A stretch of DNA of 64,000 bases. Origin: Eledone cirrhosa (Eukaryota > Mollusca > Cephalopoda > Octopoda > Eledonidae). The translations under genes and the position numbers were made by a program. The first letter of the stretch is position 1, and every line of letters starts with the position of its first letter. The notes beneath the pieces are model-generated. The model worked only from the letters and a program-made list of their open reading frames with translations, was not told the origin of the DNA and did no database searches. Location: positions 36,610,923 to 36,674,922 of the forward strand of contig OZ024741.1 of NCBI GenBank assembly GCA_964016885.1, given 5' to 3'. Positions 10,960 to 21,224 of this stretch are shown piece by piece.

Positions 10960-11572
10960 ATGGTGTGGCTGGTAACTTTGTATAGTAGAGGTGCTGATGC
11001 CATGATAAAATGCACTCAGTACACTATGTACAGAGGTGCTGTTGGTTCCACAATAAAATGCACCCAGTACATTATGTATAGAAGTGTTGTTGATGTCACA
11101 ATAAAATGCACTTGGTACACTCCGTATAGTGGTTGGCATTAGGAAGAGCATCCAGCTGTAGAAACCATGCTAAAATGTAACACATGTAGGTGTCACAACA
11201 AAAAGCACCCAGCCCACACTGTAAAGTGCTTGTGTAGGTATCATGACTAAAAGCACCCAGCCCACACTGTAAAGTGCTTGTGTAGGTATCATGACTAAAA
11301 GCACCCAGCCCACACTGTAAAGTGCTTGTGTAGGTGTCATGACAAAAACACCCAATACTCTCTGTAAAGTGGTCATGTAGGTGTCATGACAAAAAGCACC
11401 CAGCCCACACTGTAATTGTGGTTGGTATTAGGAAGGGCATCCAGGTGTAGAAACCAAGCCAGAAACAGTTCTAAATGAGCAAGACACGGTCACCTAACCT
11501 AACTTGCCTCAAATGAGACAATCTGTCTAACCCATGCTAGCGTGGATAGTGGATGTTAAACCATGATGATGA
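10960..11572 (+). mobile_element. RTE-tail/SINE with expanded 46-60 bp units
   Basis: Contains repeated units built from gcacccagcccacactgtaa followed by 'agtgcttgtgtaggtatcat' and gac(t/a)aaaa. There are about eight units between 10975 and 11420, the three at 11190-11330 almost identical. The element then continues with ggttggtattaggaagggca, cccatgctagcgtggatagt and a terminal gatgatgatga. One unit corresponds to a single-copy segment in the 3' UTR of RTE copies B-E, so this is an internal tandem expansion. Confidence 0.75.
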
Positions 11573-11781
11573 TGAGCAAAACTGTCCAACCCACACTAGT
11601 AAGAGAGAACTGGTCAGAGAGTGATGACCATCATGTGTGTATTGTAGTGTTAAATGAAAAGAATGTACTCAATACATGTTATGCAGTTTTACCACCCCTC
11701 TTTCCTTCTATCTCTTCTCTCTCTCACTTTTCTTCTCTCTTCTTTCCTCCTCTTTCATATCTCTTTTCTTCTTTTCCACAG

Positions 11782-11908
11782 TAATATAAACTACCCTATG
11801 TCTAGAATATTCCGTTTGCCTGATCCTGTACGTATTAAAGGTGGACAGAGGACCCTGAATTTTAATCCAGTCGCTGCTGAGGATGATGATGAAGAGGAGA
11901 CAACATAG
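11782..11908 (+). CDS. SMC6: SMC6 terminal coding exon
   Basis: Preceded by a very long pyrimidine tract and ccacag. Read in the phase set by the upstream exon, the junction codon is AGT. Translation then gives NINYPMSRIFRLPDPVRIKG, a GQRTLNFNP stretch and an acidic tail AAEDDDEEETT before TAG (11906-11908). The human SMC6 C-terminus has the same layout: [20 protein letters not shown] then an acidic EEDDD end. This is the distal edge of the SMC head domain. The match and intact splice signals indicate a live gene. Confidence 0.93.
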
Positions 11909-12085
11909 ATATTATTTGGGGACTGACAGTTTTAAATTTTAAACAAGAAAAAAAAACATACAAAAACAAGAAGAAAAGATAGGCAAAAAATGAAAATTAT
12001 GGACAAGAAAAAAGAAATGTGTAAAGTATTACTATTGTCATTAATATTACTATCATTATTATTATTAAAGAATTATTTTCTTATT

Positions 12086-12091
12086 AATAAA
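12086..12091 (+). terminator. SMC6: Candidate SMC6 poly(A) signal
   Basis: AATAAA 178 nt after the SMC6 stop codon, in an A/T-rich 3' UTR (11909 to roughly 12110). The tandem-repeat element begins 90 bp further on. Other hexamers could be used, so the assignment is tentative. Confidence 0.5.
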
Positions 12092-12177
12092 AAAGAAAGA
12101 AGAGAAATTATCATTTGTACTAAATGCTATTTTTGTTTTGTTTTTTATCATATAACAATACTATTAAAATACATTAA

Positions 12178-12800
12178 AAGTGCCCAGTCCACTCTGTAAT
12201 GTGGTCTTGTTGGTGGCACAACAAAAAGTGCCCAGTCCACTCTGTAATGTGGTCATGTTGGTGGCACAAAAAAGTGCCCAGTTCACTCTGTAATGTGGTC
12301 TTGTTAGTGGCACAACAAAAAGTGCCCAGTCCACTCTAATGTGGTTGTGTTGGTGTCACAACAAAAAGTGCCCAGTCCACACTATAACGTGGTCATGCTG
12401 GTGACACAATAAAAAACTCCCAGCCCACTCTATAAAGTGGTCGTGTTGGTAACACAACAAAAAGTAGCCAGTCCACACTGTAAAGTGGTGTTGGTGGTGT
12501 TGGTGATACAACAAAAGTGCCCAGCTCACACTGTAAAGTGGTTGTGTAGGTGATACAATAAAAAGTGCCCAGCCACACTGTAATGTGGTCGTGTTAGTGA
12601 CATGACGAAAAGCACCCAGTCCACACCGTAAAGTGGTCATTTTGTTGCATTGATAAAAAGCACCCTGTCCACATTATAAATGTGGTTGGCATTAGGAAGT
12701 ACCTCCATCCAGAAGCAAGACACTGTCATCGATCTGGCTTGTCTCACAGCGGGACAACTTGTCTAACCCATGCTAGCATGGAAAAATAGACGATGAGCAG
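12178..12800 (+). mobile_element. RTE-tail element with about ten 46-48 bp repeats
   Basis: Tandem units 'aaaagtgcccagtccactct' followed by gtaatgtggtcttgttggtg and gcacaaca run from 12178 to 12655. The element then continues ggttggcattaggaag, acccatgctagcatggaaaa and ends gatgatgat. Same organisation as 10960-11572 but a different unit subtype and a larger expansion. It starts at, or just beyond, the inferred 3' end of SMC6. Confidence 0.8.
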
Positions 12801-12827
12801 TGATGATGATGTGAAATAATCTTTAGC

Positions 12828-12960
12828 ATAGGCATAACTCTGTGGTTAAAGCATTTACTTTTCAACTAGTTGATTCTGAATTCAGTTTCACTGTCTGGCA
12901 CCTTGGGTGTCTTCTACTACAGACCCAGGTTGAGTGAAGTGTACCAAAAATGGTACATAT
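12828..12960 (+). mobile_element. tRNA-derived SINE fragment (type 3)
   Basis: taactctgtggttaaagcat resembles a pol III A-box region and ctgaattcagtttcactg a B-box. 'ggcaccttgggtgtcttcta' and ctacagacccaggttgag follow, the typical body of cephalopod SINEs. The A-box-to-B-box spacing is tRNA-like. Confidence 0.65.
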
Positions 12961-12964
12961 TAGC

Positions 12965-13055
12965 ACAACGTGGTTCCTCAACCTTGTCTTGTACCTTGGC
13001 AACTTATCCAACCCATGTCAGCATGGAAAATCTACATCAAATGATGATGATGGCA
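12965..13055 (+). mobile_element. RTE-tail 3' fragment
   Basis: Ends acccatgtcagcatggaaaa, tctacatcaaatgatgatga. Only the last 90 bp of the element. Confidence 0.6.
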
Positions 13056-13364
13056 GAATCATTAGGACATTGGCTACTTGTTCTTGCTCTCTGTAAATCC
13101 CTCCAAAGTCACTTTGTTTTTCCTCCTTTCAGAGTCGATAAAGTGTCACCCTAGTACTGTTGCAACCCTCTCTCCTTCCAATGATCTCAGCTTGGTTCTG
13201 CTAGGTCAAGGTAGGGAATGTCGAGAGGGTGGCTGTGTCTTATTGTAACTCATAGGAAGTTAAAACCCTTAATAAAAGTATGATACATACGACCAAGTCA
13301 TGCTTGATTGCCAGTTTCCCAGCTAAAACAGGAGTTAGCTTTGTAAATTCCATAACAAACTTCA
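13056..13364. other. No gene recognised
   Basis: Unique-looking sequence without splice-bounded or conserved open frames. Confidence 0.4.
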
Positions 13365-13700
13365 TACCATGCTGCGTTGGATGTTCAATGTAAATGTGAG
13401 AGAAAGGTAGAGCTTGGACGAGCTGAGTTTAAGAGAAATCTGAAGTGGTGTGCAAGAGAGAAGACTGCGTTGGTGTGGACATGTGATACGCATGGATTAT
13501 GATCGCTGGGTGAAGAAGTGCCAGGAAATCCCAGTAGAAAGAAGCCGCAGTAGAGGTAGATCAAGAAAGACCTAGGCAGAGGTGGTATGAGCTGATCTCA
13601 AGTTGCTGAGACTCACTGAGATGACAAATGGAGACATGCTGTGCTGAGAAGGACCCATCCAATCCCAAAACAATGATGATGGTGATACCCATCATGAGGT
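13365..13700 (+). mobile_element. RTE-like LINE, third family, C-terminal fragment
   Basis: Decodes with interruptions as a WMFNVNVRER segment, RLRWCGHVIRM, WVKKCQEIP and SRGRSRKT. This is the same domain as the main RTE family but clearly a different lineage. The closest relative in the window is 27226-27515 (WVKKCQEIPGEGRCSRGRPR). Stops interrupt every frame. It ends with a short atgatgatggtgat tail. Confidence 0.75.
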
Positions 13701-14127
13701 CTTTTCTGAGGCAGTCTTTTATCGACAGATGCCTTTCCTGGTGCCAACTCTTTTAATCGCATCTCACGACAATCAGAGATACGGTATATAAACTGGATAC
13801 ACACAACATTGTGAGTGATAGCTGTAAAATGTATTTTATATTCAATTTCATTTAACACAACATTTTACAAGGATTAATTAACTGTTTTAAAAAAATTGAT
13901 GAATTCAGAGCAGACCCCTGGTTCCTTCTCTCTCTCTCTTCAGGTTTTTCCTGCAAACATTCACCTACAGAAGACATTGGGGAGTGAGGTTCGACCATAT
14001 CAAACTCACCTGTCTGGGAGGTCCTGTCATGAGCTCCAGGTCATTTCAAAGTAACTTCCATTAAAAAATAAAAATAACCCTTTTGTGTCCATATTTAGAA
14101 TGAAATGTTCTATCTCTATCAATTGAT
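13701..14127. other. No gene recognised
   Basis: Mixed-composition DNA with a short (tc)n run near 13930. No recognisable domain or repeat boundary. Confidence 0.4.
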
Positions 14128-14242
14128 TTTTAACCATTCCATTACCATATTTCTAATGATCTCTGCCTATAATTTTTAAATCATTTAAAAAATAACCAAG
14201 AATTCGAGAACAGTAATATAACTTTCTCATTAGCTGGTTATA
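14128..14242 (+). mobile_element. Family-2 MITE fragment
   Basis: 'ttttaaccattccattacca' then tatttctaatgat, and near the end gaattcgagaacagtaatat. It aligns with 33970-34090. Its right part was replaced by the family-1 MITE that follows, but matching sequence (ctggtgtttggaacataatt) resumes after that MITE at about 14510. Confidence 0.55.
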
Positions 14243-14507
14243 TTACCAACCATTTAGCATTTCAACTGGCCATACTTGGCCAGAATTCTCTCACCACTTT
14301 CTGTTCAAACAGGCTGTAACTGGCTACTCATACTTATGTTAAGGTATTGTTCTCAAAATAAATAACATCAAAATCTCATAGATTCAATATTATGTGAGAT
14401 AATTATTTACCACAAAAACACAATAGTATATATCGAGTAATCATCATCATCATCGTTTAACGTCCATCTTCCACGCTAGCATGGGTATGTAAATGTTAAA
14501 GGGTTAA
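14243..14507 (+). mobile_element. piggyBac-like MITE interrupted by 47-bp LINE end
   Basis: Family-1 MITE starting aaccatttagcatttcaact and ending aaatgttaaaggg with TTAA at 14504-14507. The expected 'gagtaatgtaaatg' near the right end is split at 14440: 47 bp of RTE 3' terminus lie between gagtaa and tgtaaatg. Confidence 0.8.
14441..14487 (-). mobile_element. Ultra-short RTE 3'-end insertion
   Basis: (tcatcatcatcatc) then gtttaacgtccatcttccac and gctagcatggg. This is exactly the antisense terminal 47 bp of the RTE/SINE family, sitting inside a MITE whose uninterrupted sequence is known from other copies. At most 2 bp (at) could be a target duplication. Confidence 0.8.
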
Positions 14508-14770
14508 ACTGGTGTTTGGAACATAATTTAACAAAGACTCTTAGATAAAATTATGACAGGAGGATGTTTTTTAGATAAATATATACACTTTAGAATAAAC
14601 AGCTTTGTGCTTTAAACCAGATCCAAAATGTTGAGGGGTTGAGCAAAATAACTAATTTTGTAATGGCTAAACTGATTGTTGGGAACATAACTTAACAAAA
14701 GGTTCTAATGTATCAATTATAATAGCAGGCTTAGATTTAAACATATACATTTTAAAATGGGAGAACCAAG
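14500..14770 (+). mobile_element. Family-2 MITE-related repeat
   Basis: Two imperfect passages: 'actggtgtttggaacataat' then ttaacaaagactcttag at 14509, and 'actgattgttgggaacataa' then cttaacaaaaggttcta at 14669. They match 34095-34130. Ends undefined. Confidence 0.45.
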
Positions 14771-14874
14771 GGTGCTCTCAGGTGGACTGGTATTAAAAGG
14801 TTTTAAAATATCCTGTTCCAGTCACCAATATCATCAGCAGCATCAATAATACCTTCATCCACCTACTTCTGCAA

Positions 14875-14959
14875 TAGTTACTACTACTACTACTATACAC
14901 CACTGTTACTTCAAATACTACTACTACTACTATCACATGCCAACACTAATATAACTACC

Positions 14960-14990
<31 letters not shown>

Positions 14991-16212
14991 TAACACACCA
15001 CCACCAACACTACTACTACTATAACACACTACCACCACTACTACTACTACTATAACACACTACCACCAACACTACTACTACTATAACACACCATCACCAC
15101 TACTACTACTATAACACACCACCACTACTATAACACTACCACTATAACACACCACCACTACTACTACTATAATACACTACCACCAACACTATTACAACTA
15201 CCACCACTACTACTACTACTATAACACTACCGCCACTACTATACTATAACATACCACCACCAACACTACTACTACTATAACACACCACCAACACTACTAC
15301 TACTATAACACACCACCACCACCACCACTACTACTACTATAACACACTACCACCACCACTACTACTACTATAACACTACCACCAACACTATAACACTACC
15401 GCCAACACTATTACAACTACCACCACTACTACTACTATAATACACTACCACCAACACTACTACTACTATAACACACTACCACCACCACTATTACTACTAT
15501 AACACACCACCAACACCACTACTACTACTATAACACACTACCACCACTACTACTACTATAACACTACCACCAACACTACTACTATAACACACCACCACCA
15601 CTACTACTACTATAACACTACCACCAACGCTACTACTACTATAACACACCACCACCACTACTACTACTATAACACACTACCACCACCGCTACTACTACTA
15701 TAACACACTACCACCAACACTACTACTACTATAACACACCACCACCACTACTACTACTATAACACACTACCACCACCACTACTACTACTACTATAACACA
15801 CTACCACCAACACTATTACAACTACCACCACTACTACTATAACACACCACCAACACTACTACTACTATAACACACTACCACCACCACTACTACTACTATA
15901 ACACTACCACCAACACTATTACAACTACTACCACTACTACTACTATAACACACCACCAACACTACTACTACTATAACACACCACCACCACTACTACTACT
16001 ATAACACACTACCACCACCACTACTACTACTACTATAACACACTACCACCACCACTACTACTACTATAACACACCACCACCAACACTATTACAACTACCA
16101 CCGCTACTACTACTATAACACACCACCAACACTACTACTACTATAACACACCCGACCATCACCACTACTACTACTATAACACACTACTACTACTACTATA
16201 ACATACCACCAC
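14875..16212. repeat. CTA/CCA minisatellite, 1.3 kb
   Basis: Units of about 27-36 bp built from (cta)3-5 + taacacac + (cac)1-4 with optional 'aacactattacaactacc' inserts. The order of unit variants is irregular, suggesting slippage plus unequal exchange. Non-coding in all frames because of the frequent taacac. Confidence 0.95.
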
Positions 16213-16479
16213 CCACCCCACAAGTAACCTCCTCCTCCTTACTGCTGCCCACTTAGTGTCAGTTAGGTAGAGGCACATCAATTATTTATGCAGCCTTTGA
16301 GAAGGAGAAGGGAGACAGATAAAACAATTGAAATGCACACCATGTAGTCAGTACACCAGCATCCAAACCACATGGCTACTTACTTTCTCTGTTTTACATA
16401 TATGGTAGATGTGTATGTACTTAAAATAGAAACTGTTGTAATAAACAAAGAGTTAATCTAAGAATCAACAGACACTGCT

Positions 16480-16526
16480 ATGCCATGGGACTGAACCTAA
16501 AACCTTGTGGCTGCAAAACAATATTC
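16480..16526 (-). mobile_element. SINE (type 3) head, left half of interrupted copy
   Basis: gggactgaacctaaaacctt then gtggctgcaaaacaatattc is the antisense B-box side of a tRNA-derived SINE head. The rest of the head (ccacacagccatgcc) resumes at 16942 after the MITE dimer. Rejoined across a single TTAA it gives the standard cttaaccacacagccatg. Confidence 0.75.
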
Positions 16527-16744
16527 TTAACCTTTTTAGTATTTAAATGGTGCCCATATCCAGCCAGAATTATCTCACCTCTTTCTGTTCAAACCAGCTG
16601 TAACTGGCCACTCATACCAATGTTAAGGTATTGTTCTCAAAATAAATAATATCAAAATTTCATAAATTCGATATTATGTAAGGTAAAGCCTTTACCTAAA
16701 AATATAATAGTAAATAAAGAGTAATGTAAATGCTAAAGGGTTAA
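16527..16744 (+). mobile_element. piggyBac-like MITE, dimer copy 1
   Basis: TTAA at 16527-16530, cctttttagtatttaaatgg at the left end, and taaatgctaaaggg then TTAA (16741-16744) at the right. The interior shares caaaccagctgtaactggcc with the other family-1 copies. Confidence 0.85.
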
Positions 16745-16941
16745 ACCAGCCATATCTGGCCAGAATTCTCTCACCTCTTTCTGTTCAAACCAGCTGTAAC
16801 CGGCCACTCATACCAATGTTAAGGTAATGTTCTCAAAATAAATAATATCAAAATCTCATAAATTCGATATTATGTGAGGCAAAGCCTTTACTGTGAAAAT
16901 ATAATAGTAAATATAGAGTAATGTAAATGCTAAAGGGTTAA
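16741..16941 (+). mobile_element. piggyBac-like MITE, dimer copy 2
   Basis: Shares its left TTAA with copy 1 but lacks the first 15 or so bp of the left terminus, as if recombination occurred between the terminal TTAA and the nearby tttaa. The right end taaatgctaaaggg plus TTAA (16938-16941) is intact. About 90% identical to copy 1. Confidence 0.85.
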
Positions 16942-16963
16942 CCACACAGCCATGCCTTTAGAA

Positions 16964-17122
16964 CAATGATTCCCAAAGGGGGTCTGCAAAGGAGCGTCTG
17001 GGGTTCCCTGAAAAAGGGTAGAGGAGTATATCTATATTACGACCAGTATTAGACTTTGGGGTTCCCCAAAACGTTTCTGAACAAAAAAGGTTTCTACACT
17101 TGAAAAAGTTTGGGAAACCCTG
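16964..17122. mobile_element. hAT-like MITE
   Basis: 159 bp starting caatgattcccaaaggg and ending aaagtttgggaaaccctg. The termini are inverted repeats (about 11 of 14 positions). CAGNGNTTCCCAAA ends are typical of hAT non-autonomous elements. The flanks ctttagaa and gtctataa could be a decayed 8-bp target duplication (5/8). Confidence 0.6.
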
Positions 17123-17482
17123 GTCTATAAGATTTTAGTTTAAAATAAATGCAGAGTATCTTACAGCAATTCTAGATAAATAGGGAGTGTGTGATCTGTA
17201 TATTGAACTATCATCATCATCATTCGTCGACTACTGTCGAGATGATGGATCTCACACTCATGCCCCAGAATTCCCTGTCCCCCATCGCTGCCCCCAGGTC
17301 CTGTCTACTGATTCCCGAATCCCTAGAGATAACGTCAGGGAATGACAGCTTCCTACTCCTAGTCAGGGTTCCAGAGCAAGAGAGCGGATATGATTTCATT
17401 GCTGGCACGGTGACAGTGGCCAGAAAATTGAGCTCTCCGGGATTTTAGAAGGGCAGAGGCTCGAGGGAGTTTGCCATAGATT

Positions 17483-18512
17483 TTAGACAAGGTGGGATGT
17501 CGTTTCCAGGATAGGTTTTGCACTCATTAAGAGGCGGGTATATGTGCCATCCAATCTCCTCTCAAGTTGTGATGTTAGTGTCCAAGTTTCGGATCCATAA
17601 AGTAATATGGGCTTAATGGTTGCTTGGAATATTTCCAGTTTTAGCTTGTTGGTAAGTTGAGATGTCCATATGGCGTGCATGTCATTGCACGCTGACCATG
17701 CCATACCCTTCCTGGTTAGAAAATCTTTTTTGGAGGAGGAGATATATGAGCCAAGATACTTGTAATCTTCCACCTGCTTAAGGGTGGTACCATTAAGGGT
17801 TCTGATGGGGTAATTTGGGCTGTTTGCGCATCTGTTCACATACTCAGTCTTGGATTCGTTGAGGTACAGTCCAACACAGTTGGACGCTTGCTCTAATGAC
17901 TTCAAAAGACTCTCAGCATTTTCCAGTGACCGACTGATCAATGCGATGTCGTCAGCAAAGTCGGTGTCGGTCAAGTATTTTGCTGGGTAGCGTGAGCTTC
18001 TCCTAGGCTGTAGTTGGTATCCCCTATCCTGAATCCTATCCACAGACATGCGCAAAACATAATCCACAACAATGATAAATAGATACGGAGCAAGGGTATC
18101 GCCCTGTAAAATTCCAGCGAGGATTGAGAAAGGTGGTGGTCAGGACAGTTGATTTGGTATCTGTATACATTACACGTATGGCCGCGATGATTTTATCAGG
18201 AATCCCATAGAGTTGTAGAATTTCAAACATCCCCGACCTGTCAACTGAGTCGAAGGCTTTTGAAAAATCAACAAAGATGAGTGCAAGGTCTAGATTGCGG
18301 TTTTGGGACTCCTCTATAAGTCGGCGAAGGCAGAGAATCTGGCTAAGTGTTGATCTACCTCTCCTAAATCCATTCTGGTTGTTACGAAGGATTGGCTCAA
18401 GAAATGGGATTAAGCGGTTAAGAAGAAGCTTGTTGTATATTTTTGCAGCAATTGCCATGAGAGAAATTCCTCTATAGTTGGTGGCTAAAGAAAGATCTCC
18501 TTTTTGGGGCAT
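17483..18512 (-). pseudogene. LINE Y reverse transcriptase (broken)
   Basis: Upstream part reads ATNYRGISLMAIAAKIYNKL, FGRGRST-like NGFRRGRSTLSQILCLRRLI, then FVDFSKAFDSVDRSGMFEIL (RT motifs 2a-3). After a frame change near 18070-18130 it continues with DYVLRMSVDRIQ, catalytic FADD at 17948-17959, YLNESKTEYV, YKYLGSYISS and LLYGSETWTL. Motif order and spacing are those of LINE RTs. Not functional as it stands. Confidence 0.85.
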
Positions 18513-19372
18513 GGGGATAATTTGAGCTGCATGCCAGACGCTGGGTGGTTTAATGGTCTCGAAAGTATGGTTACATAAGTTGAGAAAAAGGATGTGGAAA
18601 TGCTCATCCTTCCAAATCAGGGTAGGTATATTATCCGGCCCAAAGGCTTTTGAGGCTTTGAGCTGTTAGATGGCTTCTTTGAGCTCAGGCATGGTGAAAG
18701 GAGAGGTGTTGATTCCTAAAGGCTCTGAAACCTGAACGGATGGCAGTTGATAGTTATCAGGGAGTCTGGCCTTTTTCCCTAGAAGGTTTTTAAAATGAGC
18801 AGACCAATTTTCAAGACATTTTTTGGCAGAGCCTCCTTTGAGTCTAACTGCAGAGTTTGAGTTTTTGCCTGAAAGATCTTTGACAACCTTCCAAGCAAGA
18901 TGATGGTGTTTGCTGATGTGATGTTGCGATAGCTGATCAATCCTGCCTGAGATATAGTCGGCTTCAGCATTAATATAAGCATCGTCTAGTGATTTTTTGG
19001 CCATGATAAGCTGTACCTTTTTCCCTTGAGATGGTGATTGATGGTGAGATTGGGATATTGACCTAAGATGGGCCCTTGCCTCAACTACCTCTCTGAGGCA
19101 CTAGGTTTCATTTGGCTTCGGCTTTTCTTTTTAGGTAGGGTGGCAAGTGCAACTTCCTCTGTTGATTGCTTAAGACAGTCATACACATCTTCAATATTAT
19201 CGTCATTGATGTCAGAAGTTGAGAGAGATTGAAATCTGTTATAGACTTGAAGCGTGAAGCTATTGGATAGTTGTTTGTTGGAAGAAACGGCATTCCAGTC
19301 TATTCTTTTCATGGGATGAGGTTCGGCCCTCTTGGATATCCTGAGACTAAGTTTGATTATTGCCGAGATGAC

Positions 19373-20335
19373 TCAATGATCTGAGCCGACAGAGCTAAAG
19401 GAGGAATAAGATCTAGAATTTTTGATTGAGTTTCTCCATTTCTTGCGAAATATCAAATAGTCAATCTGAGCTCGTTTTTGGTTTGGGTATTCGAAGGTCC
19501 AAAGTTGGCCTCTGGTCTTCATGAAGCTGTTGTTTGAGCTGAATAGACTGAATTCTTCCATGAAGTCCTTGAGATATTCCCCGTTTCGGTTAGTAACCCT
19601 ATTGTATGTGAACTTTACTTCGTCCGGGCCAAGTTGAGCGTTGAGGTCTCCAGCGATGATAAGAAAGTTGTGTAAGGGTACTTGCTCAACAACTGTGCAA
19701 AGGGTCGTGTAGAATTCTCCTACCTCATCCTCAGGAGAGGCGTTATGACGACTGTATACACATATCGCAGTGGTTCTAGGATTGCCCTCTAGTGTAAGCA
19801 CCAAGATTCTGGGAGAGATTGTTTCAATCCCCAGAAGATTATTGCTGGCTTTAGATGAGAGAAGGCAGCCGACTCCTCCGACGGAGGCATTGACAGGGTT
19901 CTTGGTGGCTGAAGAGGTGACAAGTTGGTAGGATCCTAGGGTGTGATACTTGAGATCATCCTTTGGATGGAAAAAGTGGTGTTCTTGGACCGCAAGGATG
20001 TCAATATTCTGAAGTTTGGCATTCTCTGCCAGCTCCTGGAGTCTACCTGTTGGAAGGAGGGTTCTGGTGTTCAAGGAGCTAACTATTATTTGCTTTTTAC
20101 AGCTAGCCAAGCGAGATTTGCTTGTTGTTTGGTTAGGACCTGTTTCTTCTCCATCAGATGAACCCCGTCCCTTGAGATTTGAGGATTCATCATCATTCGA
20201 TGCCTTTGTAGGTGCATTATGATCAGAAACAGGATCCGGGAAAGCAGGGGCTGGACCTATATCAACAGGTATACCATATAGTGTGGTTCCCTGAGGAACA
20301 GGAACCCTGGTGCAGTTAGTTGCGAAATCCATCAT
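19373..20335 (-). pseudogene. LINE Y endonuclease domain (320 codons)
   Basis: Opens MMDFATNCTRVPVPQG, then a polar leader. From residue about 85 there is an AP endonuclease fold: SSLNTRTL, DILAVQEHHFF, GGVGCLL, CVYSRH, IAGDLNAQLG, QIDYLIFRKKW and SVGSDH. The frame ends where the codon after SDH is TGA; family logic expects Arg (SDHRVI), so this is probably a CGA to TGA change. The in-frame continuation is recognisable. Essentially all catalytic residues of the endonuclease are present. Confidence 0.8.
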
Positions 20336-20785
20336 CTTTTCAAATAGCTAATAATGTGTGTGGGCGCCACTACTACACACATGTGAAAGAATTTGACAGC
20401 CAAGTCTTGAAGAAGGTGCTTTCTCCTCCGTGTGGTGGGTTACCCGGCGCCAGATACCAACCTGGCATTTATACCCTCGCCCTAATTGTTCGTGTTGCAA
20501 GCACTAGAGTAGTTGCTAACCAAAGCTACGGACCCACTCTATCCATCTGGAGATACGTTGTACTAGCTTACCAGCATACTAGTAGCAGGAAGTTGACTTT
20601 TCCGGCACTGCAGCGCCTTTCGGCGGGCCGTGCTGGTTTTGGATGGCCATTGACTCCAAGAGCTCTTAAGATAGATCATACATACATTCCAAAAAAAGAC
20701 AGCCTTGTCAATGAATGTCATGCTAATTCAGCTAGGTAATTATATTAAGGGTACATATGTAGCAAAATCTCTTCGCACATACTGA

Positions 20786-20802
20786 CCCCCCCCCCCCCCC
20801 CC
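20786..20802. repeat. poly-C run
   Basis: 17 consecutive C, in unclassified DNA just outside LINE Y. Confidence 0.9.
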
Positions 20803-20904
20803 GAATGACATCTGGCTGCTATTTCTCTTTACCATCTTGGGTTGGTGTCAGCTAAATGATGGTGGCGGTGGGGGTGGGTCAGCTGATTATATTGACCTTA
20901 GTAC

Positions 20905-21030
20905 TTTACTGATACTTTATTTCATTGACCCCAGAAGGATGAAATGAAAAGTTGACCCTGGGGAGATTTGAACTCAGAACATAAAGGGCCGGAACAAATA
21001 CCGCAAAGCATTTTTCTGATGCTCTAATAA
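20905..21030 (-). mobile_element. tRNA-derived SINE (type 1) fragment
   Basis: agtactttactgatacttta, aggatgaaatgaaaagttga and gagatttgaactcagaacat match the antisense SINE body and B-box (gagttcaaatc). Confidence 0.75.
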
Positions 21031-21049
21031 ATTAGACAATCACAGCATA

Positions 21050-21215
21050 TAATGGTTTCTTGACAACCAGCCAACAGGGGGAAAGTCGATTAAATCGACC
21101 CCAGTGCATTACTGGTACTTTATTTTATTGACCCAATAAGGATGAAAGGCAAAGCTAACCTCAGCAGGATTTGAACTCAGAATGTAAAGAGACATAACAA
21201 TCCATTTATAATGAT
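21050..21215 (-). mobile_element. tRNA-derived SINE (type 1)
   Basis: aatggtttcttgacaaccag, aaagtcgattaaatcgaccc, 'ctggtactttattttattga', gatttgaactcagaatgtaa. Antisense, lacking the outer A-box end. Confidence 0.8.
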
Positions 21216-21224
21216 TTTTTTCTA

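Larger units (their letters stand above)
1421..11781 (+). other. SMC6: SMC6 last intron (10,361 bp)
   Basis: A GT-AG intron. The donor is gttagt at 1421. The acceptor ccacag at 11776-11781 follows an exceptionally long pyrimidine tract (about 11692-11780, mostly c/t). Joining the two exons gives a continuous reading frame, which supports both boundaries. The intron carries RTE-like LINE copies in sense (about 1852-2893) and antisense (about 7286-10340), a second LINE family in antisense (about 4930-6610), MITEs and a tandemly expanded LINE/SINE tail. Confidence 0.85.
17212..20710 (-). mobile_element. Non-LTR retrotransposon Y, near full length
   Basis: Antisense LINE of about 3.5 kb. The 3' end is a short (atc)n run at 17212-17223 followed by attcgtcgactactgtcgag. 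The coding region is 17480-20335, with an apparent 5' UTR to about 20700. It carries an N-terminal leader, AP-type endonuclease and RT with FADD. Frameshifts and stops break the coding region into at least five pieces. The clade is uncertain. Its (gat)n 3' tail is like that of the unrelated-looking RTE family here. Confidence 0.85.
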
